The notes under the pieces are model-generated. The model did no database searches and had not been told where the DNA came from. It saw nothing but the letters and a program-made list of their open reading frames with translations. From the NCBI GenBank assembly GCA_922989275.2, contig OV277862.1:43859786-43923785 (forward strand): a stretch of DNA of 64,000 nt, written 5' to 3'. Below are positions 53,007 to 63,131 of the stretch, in pieces. A program made the position numbers and the translations under genes. This DNA is from Gari tellinella (Eukaryota; Mollusca; Bivalvia; Cardiida; Psammobiidae). Numbering within the stretch: the first letter of the stretch is position 1; the number at the start of each line of letters is the position of its first letter.

Positions 53007-53392
53007 TATTGCAAGCAGTTTGGTGACAGGGCAAATTCAACCATGTTTATAATCATATAAAATGTAAACAAAAACCCACTTGAATTCTCAACTCACAACA
53101 CCTGTCAAATTCTACGTCTAATCGGAAATAATAGCGGATGTTCTTCTTGCCACTTTATCTGCAATCGACATAATCAACAACAAATTACAGGGTCAAAATA
53201 TATCGGATCAAAATAAATTATATAAGCAAAAGAATGTCATGAATGGTCAAATACATTGCACGAAATACGAGGGAAGCAGAAACTTGGAAGACGGAAGTAT
53301 GAAGTGGGAAATTAGAATGTCACCACCGGTATTTCGTAGTCAACCTTTTGACTTACATTGACGTCACTCTACCGTTCTATGAGCAGATGCTA
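53007..53392. other. No gene seen
   Basis: No recognisable element. Confidence 0.5.
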
Positions 53393-53613
53393 CATTGGAG
53401 AAGACGTTACTATTTTCCGTTTAAACGCAAAATTTAAAAAATAACAACTTTTTGACATTTCTCACGATTTATTTAAAGCTGAGTGACAAACAGTTTGGGG
53501 CCTAATCAGACGCCGGGTTAACCGGCGTCTGATCTGGCTCCAAACTTTTTGCAATGGAAATAATAGTTTTTACGTAAACGCGTTTATTGAGAAGAATGAC
53601 GTCTTCTCCACTG
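53393..53613 (-). mobile_element. Family B MITE (TA duplication)
   Basis: TA at 53391-53392 and 53614-53615. CATTGGAGAAGACGTTAC; hairpin apex CCGGGTTAACCGG. The AACGC arm is shortened. Confidence 0.85.
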
Positions 53614-53852
53614 TACATAGACATTATTTCCAGTAGCCACCCTAGCGATTTATAATCCATAAAAAACATGCCAATGTCTAGTGCAGATACGAATATTTAC
53701 TCTAGCTTAACTGTAAATGACAGCAACGGTTTTATTTACAAATACATAAAGGCATGTTCATAAACAGAAACAGTTATAATTGATACAGTTACAAAAATAA
53801 CTCCCCATCCGCTCATTCCAGATACAGCATAGTTTTACAGACAAAGCCAGAC

Positions 53853-53859
53853 AAAGAGC

Positions 53860-53915
<56 letters not shown>

Positions 53916-53945
53916 GAGACACAGAGAAAGAGAGACAGACATACA
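53853..53945 (+). repeat. (GA)n with CA and GACA interruptions
   Basis: Long GAGAGAGA runs, then ACACACAC and AGACAGAC. Confidence 0.85.
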
Positions 53946-54269
53946 GGTGATGTACAGGGTGATTATGATATGATTGGTAAGAAGATTTTTTTACTCCATA
54001 GCCTGTTTATAGTCTTCCAGAACATAAAGACTGGCAGACAAATATACACACAGGGGCACACAGAGGCAGAGACGGATGGACAGAGACAGACCCTCAGATA
54101 CCTTCCTAACTTGTCGTGGTTCGGGGGCTTATTTTCTGGTTATTAGACCGAGTGTATCCCCTCTCCCAAGAACTAAAAGGATAGTTAACGGCAGATCGGC
54201 GTTTTTATATCATATGTTACTTTGCAACGACTGATATTAGCCAAAATCATCTTCCTGAAATCAGCATCA

Positions 54270-54350
54270 TCTCATCTGATCATTTCTAATCATTCATCGG
54301 CGCTATATGCTAGTTTGTGTCTCAGTGCCGTAAAACCCAACTCATCCATA
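54270..54350 (+). mobile_element. Possible retroelement 3' end
   Basis: GTGTCTCAGTGCCGTAAAAC and CCAACTCATCCA resemble the tail found inside the E element at 52290 (GTGCCTTAAAACCCAACTCA). The GACA array starts directly after it, as if the tail had expanded. Confidence 0.45.
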
Positions 54351-55237
54351 GAGACATAGACAGGAGACAGGAGACTAACAGACAGGGGCAGACAGACAGA
54401 GACATAGACAGAGAGAGACTAAAACACAGACAGAAACACACACACAGAGAAAGAGTCAGATACACAGACACATACACAAAAAGATATGCAGAGATGGAGA
54501 CAGACATACAGAGACAGAACAAGACAGATATACAGACATACAGACATATAGACATACAGAGAAAGACAGATAATTATAGAGAAACAAAGACAGAGACATA
54601 ATTATATACAGAGAAAGAGTCAGACACAGACACAGACAGATAGACAGAGACAGACAGACAGTCAGACAGACAGACATACAGACAGACATACAGACAGACA
54701 GACAGAGAAAGACTGAGATATAGAGAGACAAAGACATAGACAAAGACACACATACAGAGAAAGAGGCAGAGATACAGACACAAACAGATATACAGAGACA
54801 GACAGACAGAGACAAAGGGTGACATACAGACAGAGAAAGACAGAAATATAAAGAGACAAATACATATATAGATAGATACACATATACAGAGAAAGAGTCA
54901 GATACACAGACCCAGACAGATAGACAAAGAAAAAGACAGAGACAAGGGGAGACAGTTAGACAGACATGCAGACAGAGAGAGACAGAGAGAGAAATACAGA
55001 GATATAGAGAGACAAAGACAGAGAGACACACACAGAGAAAGAGTCACATATACAGACACAGACACACACAGATATGCAGAGACAGACATACAGAGGCAGA
55101 TGGAGACAGACAGACATACAGAGATAGAAAGAGAAATACTGAGATATAGAGATACACAGACGGGGACACACATACAGAGAAAGAGTCAGATACACAGACA
55201 GAGACAGATATACAGAGACAGAGAGACAGTGACAAAC

Positions 55238-55278
<41 letters not shown>

Positions 55279-55695
55279 CACACATACAAAGAAAGTGTCA
55301 GAGACACAGACACAGACAGACAGGCAGACAGACAGAGACAGAGGGAGAAAGACAGGGATATAGAGAGACATACGTACATACAGAGAAAGAGGGACGGACA
55401 CAGACACAAACAGATATGCAGATACAGACAGACAGAGACAGAGGGAAACAGATAGACAAAGAGAAATTGACAGAGAAAGACTGAGATACAGAGATAAATA
55501 CAGGAGAGACAGATAGAGATGCAGAGAGACATACAGATACATAGACAAACATACATAAAGGTAGAGACATAGATAGACAGATGGAGAGACACACAGAGAG
55601 ACACAGATAGACATACAGACAGACAGACATATGGACAGACAGATGGACAGACATACAAATTGACAGACAGACAGAAAAACAGACATACATAGATA
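54350..55695 (+). repeat. 1.35-kb GACA/GATA-rich array
   Basis: Irregular runs of GACA, CAGA, GATA and GAGA, with internal higher-order words such as ACAGAGAAAGAGTCAGA repeated every 100-170 bp. The antisense frames give Leu/Ser/Val/Cys-rich chains (…CLSVCLSVCLS…), which are translation artefacts. Confidence 0.9.
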
Positions 55696-55773
55696 CGTCG
55701 ACAAGGAGAGAATATTCACATAGGTGCAGAATACAAGAGTTACACTGTGATATTGGTTTGTCTTTATTGGTTA

Positions 55774-56006
55774 CAGGGCTGCCATAAATTGAAATGAAAC
55801 ATCCTAAGATTTCCAAATTTGCATTTTTCAAGTGCAATTTAACGAATCGTACCTTTACCCCATAGCCTTTTTCTTGTTTTGTTGACATACGACTACCTAA
55901 AGCAGGCTGTAAGTAAAGCAGAATGCGCTTTACAGCCTTCTTTAAGCTACTATGTACTGGGAAAGAATCCGGAGATTTAGGGAAAATCAGGAGAAATGGC
56001 AGCCCT
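55774..56006 (+). mobile_element. Family Y MITE (hAT-like)
   Basis: The ends are CAGGGCTGCCATAAATTG and GAAATGGCAGCCCTG, with TGGTTA to the left and TGATTA to the right. The interior has CCTAAGATTTCCAAATTTGC and a family A-like core whose cassette I hairpin is shortened. Confidence 0.75.
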
Positions 56007-56339
56007 GTGATTAGATTTGACAATAAAATCCTTTTTAATAATTCTGCAACAAATACGTTTAGACGTCCTTTAATATTTAAACAAACAAAATACATTTGAT
56101 CGGGCAATACATAACTAAAAGCCGAAAATTATAACACTGTCGGTAAATTCAATTTGTGACATTACTGACGAAAATTCAAGATAATTACACATTTTGAAAG
56201 CTCCAATTGTGCTGTAAAGAAAAGTTAATGCTTTTATTCCACTGCGTTTTAGTTAAATTTATGATCGAATATCCTGTGAAATTGCAGTTTATGAGTCTGG
56301 TAATCGGGAAAATGACAGAATTCCCCTAAAGAATTTACA
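56007..56339. other. No gene seen
   Basis: AT-rich, unrecognised. Confidence 0.5.
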
Positions 56340-56420
56340 CAGTGGAGAAGACTTTATTCTTTCCCATTTTAACGATTTTATAGAAATGTAGAAAATGATA
56401 GGTTTTTGAAATTAGATTGA
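56340..56420 (-). mobile_element. Family B left-end fragment
   Basis: CAGTGGAGAAGACTTTATTC, TTTCCCATTTTAACG and AAATGTAGAAAATGATAGG. The hairpin onward is absent. Confidence 0.65.
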
Positions 56421-56460
56421 CATACTTTTGTATGCCTTCAGTCCATTCTTCGCGCCAACT

Positions 56461-56506
56461 TATAATAATAATAATAATGATAATAATAATGATAATAATA
56501 ATAGTA
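56461..56506 (+). repeat. (AAT/GAT)n microsatellite
   Basis: TAATAATAATAATGATAATA and similar. Confidence 0.85.
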
Positions 56507-56562
56507 AAACATCTGTAATAATAAGGACTTTATTCCAAGAGGAAATACACATTATGCACATA

Positions 56563-56921
56563 CAGCGCTCCCTCTCTACAGCGAAACCCAATGGAAGGCA
56601 CAAAATATGTGCGTTGTTCGGAGGGTATCGTTGATGGGAGGGAAATTGATTAACATATGCAAACAGCTTGATTCCAGATCAGACGCCGCATTACGCGGCG
56701 TCTGGTCTGGATTCAAGCTGTTTGCCACTCGTCATTATGGTTTTTTTCTGTCAAAATGTCCGATATGTAAATTTGAGAAAATTAGCAGACAACAATTTTA
56801 AGCAGACCATATAGCAGTTGTGAAAAGTTTGAACATACTTATATTGTTTAGGGAACATCGGCAATTGTCGTTGTAAGGAGGGAACCGTTGTTCGGAGGGA
56901 CATTGTAGAGAGGGAGTACTG
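56563..56921 (-). mobile_element. Family E MITE, full length (TA duplication)
   Basis: TA at 56561-56562 and 56922-56923, 359 bp. The ends are CAGCGCTCCCTCTCTACAGC and GTAGAGAGGGAGTACTG. Hairpin at about 56660-56724 (apex CCGCATTACGCGG). Confidence 0.9.
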
Positions 56922-57007
56922 TATCTCAATAAATTGTTTTTGATGCTGGTGAGACGCGCAGAATTGCTCGGTATCTGAGCTGAATCCAAACTATTTTCCC
57001 CCTGATA

Positions 57008-57496
57008 CAGTGGTAAATACGCTATTCCTACCCATTTACGCGTTAATCTATGCGTAAGAAACGCATTGTGAACGGTTAACGAACGCTTAACGAACTGTTA
57101 ACGCTAAAAAACCGATTTTACCCGATTGGTGCTTCAGGTTTTCGTTTCACGCGGAGATTTCGAATCTTATCGACAGGCACTGACCACCGCCTGTATGCCA
57201 CTCAGATATCGGGGGATTAACAGTGTATTGCCAATTAAAGATAGCAATGTTATCGGCGATACCACCTAGTGTTCTGTAATACACATGTCATAAATTGGGT
57301 GTGTAAACCGCTGAAGCTAAGGGGTCCGTCGGCTAAGTGATGACCCTTTCATCCGGGCTCTTTTAAACGCGTACATAAACGCGTAAAGAAACGTCTAGGA
57401 AAGCCGTTTAACGAAACGGATAATAAATGCATAGTGAACGGTTTACGAACGAGTAAGAAACGCGTAGAGTGGGTAGGAATAGCGTATTTACCACTG
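57008..57496. mobile_element. Family AF TIR element, relative of B
   Basis: 489 bp. Perfect terminal inverted repeats of about 27 bp begin CAGTGGTAAATACGCTATTC, and further subterminal ACGCG/CGCGT and AACGAAC motifs follow. It aligns with the B terminus (CAGTGG.AAA.ACG.TATTC..CCC). TA precedes the left end, CG follows the right. The interior has no cassette II hairpin and no transposase frame. Confidence 0.8.
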
Positions 57497-57675
57497 CGTC
57501 ACCACTCGCCAGGAACAAATTGGTTTGAATCCCGACGGAACGCCGGGTTGCTCGACGTCTTATAAGGATAGAATCTTTCGGCATATATATAACAACCGGT
57601 CTCAAACCTTTCGGCTTGGATTCGGGTGTGATTCGAATTACTCGCACTCTACCAGGAATCAAAACTATGTATAAG

Positions 57676-57880
57676 TACAGCACTGCCTTTTTACAACGAT
57701 ACCCACTTAGAGGCAAACATTGTGTGCGTTGTTCGGAGGGAGTCGTTATAGGGAGGGAAATTGGATTACATTTGCAGACAGCTGGAATCCAGATCAGCCG
57801 CGCGTCTGATCCTGATTCAAGCTGTTTGTCACTCAGCATTAACTTTTTACCGCGAAAGTATTTTCATCACTGTTATCAAA
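57676..57880 (-). mobile_element. Family E MITE, truncated
   Basis: CAAACATTGTGTGCGTTGTT, GGAGGGAGTCGTTATAGGG and a hairpin that lost its centre (GATCAGCCGCGCGTCTGATC). Confidence 0.7.
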
Positions 57881-57929
57881 CTATTCGTAAAAGTTTCGAT
57901 TCGCTATGTCAGGCTTGGATGCAGAATAA

Positions 57930-58030
57930 AGTGGCCCTTCCCTACAACGGCCCTCCCAACAACGATTCCCTCCTAACAACGTTTGCCACTGTTTCGTAAA
58001 CAATACATTTTAGATTCCTAACTGTAGTTA
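57930..58030 (+). mobile_element. Family E left-end fragment
   Basis: AGTGGCCCTTCCCTACAACG, GCCCTCCCAACAACGATTCC and CTCCTAACAACG. It forms a facing pair with the preceding truncated copy. Confidence 0.6.
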
Positions 58031-58227
58031 TGTAATGCCAAATTCTCTCGGTTTCAGTCTTAACCTTTCCTCCGGTTCGTATGTCTAGGATGAACACGGC
58101 AAATGTTCTATGTTTATACTTTGATCTATTTATTCTGATTGTGTGTGTGGTTTTTTTTGGGTTTTTTGTTGTTGTAAATTTTAATGTGTTACGCGGGCTT
58201 CATTACCAAATGTGTTCCCTCTTTAAA

Positions 58228-58266
58228 TTAAGTTTTTTATTATTATTACTATTACTATTATTAGTT
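58228..58266 (+). repeat. (TTA)n microsatellite
   Basis: TATTATTATTACTATTACTA and neighbours. Confidence 0.8.
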
Positions 58267-58269
58267 TTA

Positions 58270-58396
58270 TTCAATTTGAGCAACAAACAATTTGGAGCCT
58301 GATCAGACGTCCGAAGTGACCTCAAATTGTTTGAAAACGACATGCAGTTTTTAGCATAAACGCATTTACCTGGAAAGAAAAGCATCTTCCCCATTG
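58270..58396 (-). mobile_element. Family B MITE, right half
   Basis: AACAATTTGGAGCCTGATCA with most of the second arm lost, TTTTTAGCATAAACGCATTT, and CATCTTCCCCATTG then TA. Confidence 0.65.
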
Positions 58397-58424
58397 TACC
58401 ATTCTTTATGTTTTATTTGAACTA

Positions 58425-58670
58425 CAGTGGAGAATCTGTTATTCTTTCCCGTTTAAACGCAAACGTACGCAAACGCAAAACACTAAAACGTAGAAAAGTA
58501 CAACTTTTGGACAATTCTGATAATTCATGTTTATCTTGGTGGCAAACAGTTTGAAGCCTGATCAGACGCCGGGTTACCCGGCGTCTGATCTGGCTCCAAA
58601 CTGTTTGCAGTGAAAATAATAGTTTGAGCGTAAACGCGTTTATTGGGAAAGAATAACAGATTCTCCACTG
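58425..58670 (-). mobile_element. Family B MITE, full length (246 bp)
   Basis: TA at 58423-58424, CAGTGGAGAATCTGTTATTC, hairpin apex CCGGGTTACCCGG, and ATTCTCCACTG. The right TA is now AA. The short repeat ACATTCAACCCTGTCGACGA follows. Confidence 0.9.
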
Positions 58671-58779
58671 AACACATTCAACCCTGTCGACGAGTATTCT
58701 CGTCATTAACAAATAATGTCTGTGTAAAGAATACATTTGTTGAAGAGCAATTAGGATAGCGTTCATCATGTCTGATCCA

Positions 58780-59022
58780 GGGGCCCGTTTTACTAAACAT
58801 CTTACGCAAAAATTTTGCGTAAGTCAAAATTTTAAATTTTAATTTATACTTTTTATTATCACTTGCTACAAACAGCAAATAGCCAGATCAGAGGACGCGC
58901 TTTAAGCGCGTCCTCTGATCTGGCTATTTGCGGTTTGAAAACGTGTATGATCGATAAATAAGAGTAAAACGATTTTAACTTACGCAAATATTTTGCGTAA
59001 GTAGTTTAGTAAAACGGGCCCC
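58780..59022. mobile_element. Family G MITE
   Basis: 243 bp. GGGGCCCGTTTTACTAAAC and TTTAGTAAAACGGGCCCC. Subterminal palindrome TACGCAAAAATTTTGCGTA. Hairpin arms CAAATAGCCAGATCAGAGGA and apex GCGCTTTA-AGCGC. Confidence 0.85.
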
Positions 59023-59092
59023 AGGGCTCCAGATAAGAAGGAGTAAACTGAACAAATTCAACATTTTCTCACTCACACAGTACCAAATCCTA

Positions 59093-59162
59093 CGGTGTTA
59101 CTACTTATTAGAATCGTTTCTTTGAGACGAGTCTAATGTGTAGTGACACCATAGGATTTAAT
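59093..59162. repeat. 70-bp inverted repeat
   Basis: AAATCCTACGGTGTTACTAC and GTAGTGACACCATAGGATTT with TATTAGA/TCTAAT inside. Confidence 0.7.
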
Positions 59163-59429
59163 GCAGATATAAAGATTTTAGTTTTTGAATACCCCCTTAT
59201 CTTGAGCTCTGCTGATCATATATTGGTACGAACATTATACTCCGCTTCTCCACACACCATCCCCTCCTAAAGCTAAACAAGACAATTGAATGCAAAACAA
59301 ATATAGAAAAAGGTTTCTTGCATATGTTTTACATATAAATATGATGTTTAGTCACGTGTAACAAACAGTTTAGATTCTTATTAGATTCAGTATACATCTG
59401 ATATATTTCTAACAATCGTCGTGCACAGT

Positions 59430-59624
59430 TATAACGCAAACAAAAAGCATACGCATTACAATAAAATGTAGAAAATGTTTGACAGTTCTGAGTATTAAGT
59501 TTAATATAAGTGGCAAACAGTTCGGATTGTCCGGCGTCTGATCAGGCTCCAAACTGTTTTCAATTTAGAAATAATAGTTTTAGCGTTAACGCGTTTATCG
59601 GGAAGAATAACGTCTTCTTCACTG
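59430..59624 (-). mobile_element. Family B MITE, hairpin half lost
   Basis: ACGCAAACAAAAAGCATACG, CAAACAGTTCGGATTGTCCG, GCGTCTGATCAGGCTCCAAA, and GTCTTCTTCACTG then TA. Confidence 0.75.
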
Positions 59625-59655
59625 TAGGGTTCCTTGTGCTACAGCCCAACATGTA

Positions 59656-59901
59656 CAGTGGAGAATCTGTAATTCTTTCCCAATAAACGCGTTTACGCTA
59701 AAACTATTATTTGCAGTGCAAACAGTTTGGAGCCAGATCAGACGCCAGGTAACCCGGCGTCTGATCAGGCTCCAAACTGTTTGCCACCAAGATAAACAAG
59801 AATTATCAGAATTGTCCAAAAGTTGTTCTTTTCTACGTTTTAGTGCTTTGCGTTTGCGTACGTTTGCGTTTAAACGGGAAAGAATAACAGATTCTCCACT
59901 G
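59656..59901 (+). mobile_element. Family B MITE, full length (246 bp, TA duplication)
   Basis: TA at 59654-59655 and 59902-59903. Nearly identical to 44915-45160 and 18107-18352. Confidence 0.9.
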
Positions 59902-59963
59902 TAGGTATTCAGAAGACGTTACACTTAACCTAATAAATTTGTTTGTGCTGGAAGAATAACATG

Positions 59964-60341
59964 CAGTGGAGAAGACGTTATTCTTTCCCAATAAATGCTT
60001 TTACACTGAAACTACCATTTCCATTGCAAACAGTTTTGAGCCTAATCAGACACCAGTCTCAAAACTGTTTGCCATTCACACTAAAGTAAATATTCAGAAT
60101 TGTCAAAAATGTTTCATTCTCTACATTTTTAATTCGACATTTTCGAAAAGTCGAGATATTGTCGTCACCCTGTCGTCTGCGTCTGCGTCGGTTAAGTTTT
60201 TACAAGACTAACGCTTTCTACAGTCTATCGTCGTCTTTGAAAACAGCTTGGAACTTGGTTTAGCGCCGAGAGATTATGCACCTGATCAAGTTCAAAGCTG
60301 TCTGCTTGTTTAAACGGGAAAGAATAACATTTTCTCCGCTG
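59964..60341 (+). mobile_element. Family B MITE, interrupted
   Basis: CAGTGGAGAAGACGTTATTC to TTCTCTACATTTTTAATTCG (about 60135), then about 170 bp of other sequence including GTCGTCTGCGTCTGCGTCGG. The B right end TTTAAACGGGAAAGAATAAC…TCTCCGCTG follows. One hairpin arm is lost. Confidence 0.65.
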
Positions 60342-60659
60342 TAGCCATTGTCGTTCAGGGTTCAAGGGTTAATTGAAATACCGATCAATATGGATTGAGG
60401 CAGGATATATGGGTTGTTGATCCCCCTTCCCCTGAAAACAATCCCGTATTTCCTACGGCTTCGGAAATCCGGATAACAAATGGCATTACCAGTCTGAATA
60501 CATGTAGGAATGTAATTTACACTCACTTTGTTTACATCACTTTCGGCGTTATTGTTCACAACATGGTTAATATAAGTGCGAGGTGCATGGTTGCCCAAGT
60601 ATTCACGTTGAGCCCGACACCCTATCGCCCATTCCACCACCTTGAAATAGCTACATATA
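60342..60659. other. No gene seen
   Basis: Both strands are open over about 350 bases (two overlapping frames of about 118 codons) but neither resembles a known protein. A small hairpin ATTTCC…GGAAAT lies near 60449-60470. Confidence 0.45.
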
Positions 60660-60817
60660 CAGTGTGTATAAGACGTTATTCTTTTCCGTTTTATCGCAAA
60701 CGAAACGCAAATGCAGTGCACTCAAACGTAGCTAATGACAACATTTAGACAATTCTGACCATTTATGTTAAGCTGAGTGGCAAACAGTTCGGAGTCTGAT
60801 CAGACGCCGGTTTACTA
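60660..60817 (-). mobile_element. Family B MITE, left half
   Basis: CAGTGTGTATAAGACGTTAT, CGCAAACGAAACGCAAATGC, CAAACAGTTCGGAGTCTGAT, ending in the first hairpin arm. Confidence 0.65.
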
Positions 60818-61094
60818 TGAGAAACATGTGTAAATTCGTTTGAAGCTATAGATAGTGCGACTGTGGTTTGATTTTAAATACTCATTCAGGAAAATGTCGA
60901 CATAAGGTTTGAAAGATGGACACTGCTGTCGTAAAAGAAAAAAAAGTGAGACGTCACAGAATAGTGTTTAAGATGGTTATGGTGTATATTTAGTAATTTA
61001 AAAGTTTTATTTTGTGTTCATTTCTATTTTATAAATTTTAGCATCTGAACCTCAATATATCCGCATCAGGTTTTGGATGCTTTTAAAGCTATAT

Positions 61095-61232
61095 TTTCGC
61101 TTCCTTTAATAGTATCGTCTGCAAGATATTTTCAAAGTAAGATATAAGGCAGTTAAGAAATATTGTCAAACATTTGGGATCTTGATCCGAACTGTTTGCA
61201 AAGTCGACTTTATGCGACTTCGGAAAGGATTG
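61095..61232 (-). mobile_element. Family C MITE, hairpin lost
   Basis: ATCGTCTGCAAGATATTTTC, AAGAAATATTGTCAAACATTTG, and GAACTGTTTGCAAAGTCGAC. Confidence 0.55.
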
Positions 61233-61439
61233 TAATAATTTTCTTTCATTGTTTTAGGCAATCTTGCTGTTTTATCCTTAACTCGCTACCATGAATGACA
61301 AACATATCAAAAGCTGTGTAGATTGGTCTAATTTTCTTCATATTGATGGCAATTGTCTGTCAAATAATCCAATGGTATTTGTTACCATAGGAACAAATTC
61401 AATCAAAAGTAAAACCTTACCAGTTAAACATTAGCGAAC

Positions 61440-61640
61440 ATGTTATTCAGTCCCGATTTTAAAAAGCAAACAAAACATAAACGCAATGCACTAAAATGTA
61501 AAAACTTACAATATTTACAATTTTTCTACCTTTTTGTTTTAGCCTGAGTGGCAAATAGTTTGGAGTTTGATCTGACACCGGACTAACCGGTTTCTAATCA
61601 GGCACCAAACTGTTTGCAATGGAAATGGTAGTGCTAGCGT
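61440..61640 (-). mobile_element. Family B MITE, diverged, right end lost
   Basis: ATGTTATTCAGTCCCGATTT, CATAAACGCAATGCACTAAA and a hairpin with several mismatches. Confidence 0.65.
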
Positions 61641-61718
61641 ACACCAGTGATGAATTCAGTAAGGAAATCGATGACCGTCGATAGCCATCAATTGCGAGTT
61701 GGCTACCGGTCTCAAATA

Positions 61719-61934
61719 CAGTGGAGAAAACGTTATTCTTCCCTTCAAACGAAACGCATTGCCATGAAATATAGAAAATGACAACTTTTTAACAATTATG
61801 ACTACCAGTTTTAATCTGAGTGGCAAACAGTTTGGAGCCTGATCAGACGCCGGGTTACCCGGCGTCTGATCTGGCTCCAAACGGTTTGCAATGAAAATAA
61901 TAGTTTAAGAGTAAATAAACCGTTACCTCTACTG
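61719..61934 (-). mobile_element. Family B MITE (TA duplication)
   Basis: TA at 61717-61718 and 61935-61936. Intact hairpin (apex CCGGGTTACCCGG). The right arm is shortened. A separate B right-end scrap is at 62012-62042. Confidence 0.85.
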
Positions 61935-62134
61935 TACTCTGCACACTGCACACGGGGCACAATCTGCTAACCTAAACAGCAAACAGTGGTAACTGAACAC
62001 GCTACAGGTTTTTGGGAAAGAATAACGTTTTCTTCACCGTATACATTGTAATAAAAAACTGATTACATGGTATGATGCATACAATGCATTTGAACGATGA
62101 CATACATGTCTTTTCGTTTGGAAACTGAATTAAA

Positions 62135-62270
62135 CCATTCACTTCATCAATTCCAAACAATTATCATCTGCTTTCGTTTTTTAAATTTACATTTTTATGC
62201 GTTTTACACTAAAAAACATTGACATGATGGTCAAACAATTTGGATCCTGATCTGTCGCCGCAGTACAATT
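62135..62270 (-). mobile_element. Family C/I-type remnant
   Basis: TTCACTTCATCAATTCC, TTATCATCTGCTTTCG and CAAACAATTTGGATCCTGATC. Confidence 0.45.
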
Positions 62271-62377
62271 TTGATTTATTTCCGCACCGAAGTAAATAAT
62301 TCTCATTTATACAGTCACAAATATGCTTCATTAGAGGTATGTTTTATACACAGGCTAGAGTCTTCTTTCGTATTTAT

Positions 62378-62629
62378 TTAACCCTTTACCCCATAGAAGC
62401 GCCTTTTAGCGAATATGATATATTCCTCCGCTGAAGAAAATAGTTCCAATTTTATCAGTCATGAATATATATTACAGGGAATAGTTTCTATATTCTAGAA
62501 CATAATAGCTTAAAGCAGGCTGAAAGTAAAGCAGAATGCGCCTTAGGGCGCATTCTGCTTTACTTTCAACCTGCTTTAAGTAGTCACCTATCTTCAATAT
62601 TATAACTAGGCTATCAGGTAAAGGGTTAA
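62378..62629 (-). mobile_element. Family A MITE, full length (252 bp, TTAA-flanked)
   Basis: TTAA at 62378-62381 and 62626-62629. Long cassette I hairpin at about 62508-62581 (apex GCGCCTTAGGGCGC). One of the best preserved A copies. A diverged cassette I hairpin (62632-62690) follows. Confidence 0.9.
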
Positions 62630-62850
62630 AGAAAGGCAGAATGCGCCTTGAGGGTGTTTTGCCTTACTTTCGGACTGCTTCAAGCAACCACCATTATTCG
62701 ATGATAACAAACTATGAGAGAAGCAATATTCAATTTATTGTGCTAACTCTTATCATGCTAAACTGTCGTCTGTTTCAAATATATCGTCTTTTAAAATCTA
62801 AAAATATGGTTCCATACTTTTGAAACAGAAAAATAACCTGAATACTAGTA

Positions 62851-63096
62851 CAGTGGAGAATCTGTTATTCTTTCCCGTTTAAACGCAAACGTACGCAAAC
62901 GCAAAACACTAAAACGCAGAAAAGTACAACTTTTTGACAATTCTGATAATTCATCTTTATCTTGGTGGCAAACAGTTTGGAGCCTGATCAGACGCCGGGT
63001 TACCCGGCGTCTGATCTGGCTCCAAACTGTTTGCAGTGAAACTAATCGTTTTAGCGTAAACGCGTTTATTGGGAAAGACTAACGTTTTCTCCACTG
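62851..63096 (-). mobile_element. Family B MITE, full length (246 bp, TA duplication)
   Basis: TA at 62849-62850 and 63097-63098. All parts intact. Confidence 0.9.
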
Positions 63097-63098
63097 TA

Positions 63099-63131
63099 AC
63101 AAACAGTTCTGATCGGGATCAAAACTGTTTG
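63099..63131. repeat. Collapsed cassette II hairpin
   Basis: ACAAACAGTTCTGATCGGGA and TCAAAACTGTTTG: the arms remain and the GC-rich centre is gone. Confidence 0.6.

Noticed and set aside
54322..56107. Overlapping minus-strand frames of up to 269 codons rich in Leu, Ser, Val and Cys
   Set aside because: They are translations of the GACA/GAGA array in several frames at once, with no non-repeat domain.
57408..57999. Frames of 143 and 127 codons on opposite strands
   Set aside because: They run through AF and E transposon sequence.
60362..60748. Facing frames of 119 and 117 codons
   Set aside because: The two strands are open over the same bases and part of each lies in a B MITE. No domain is seen.
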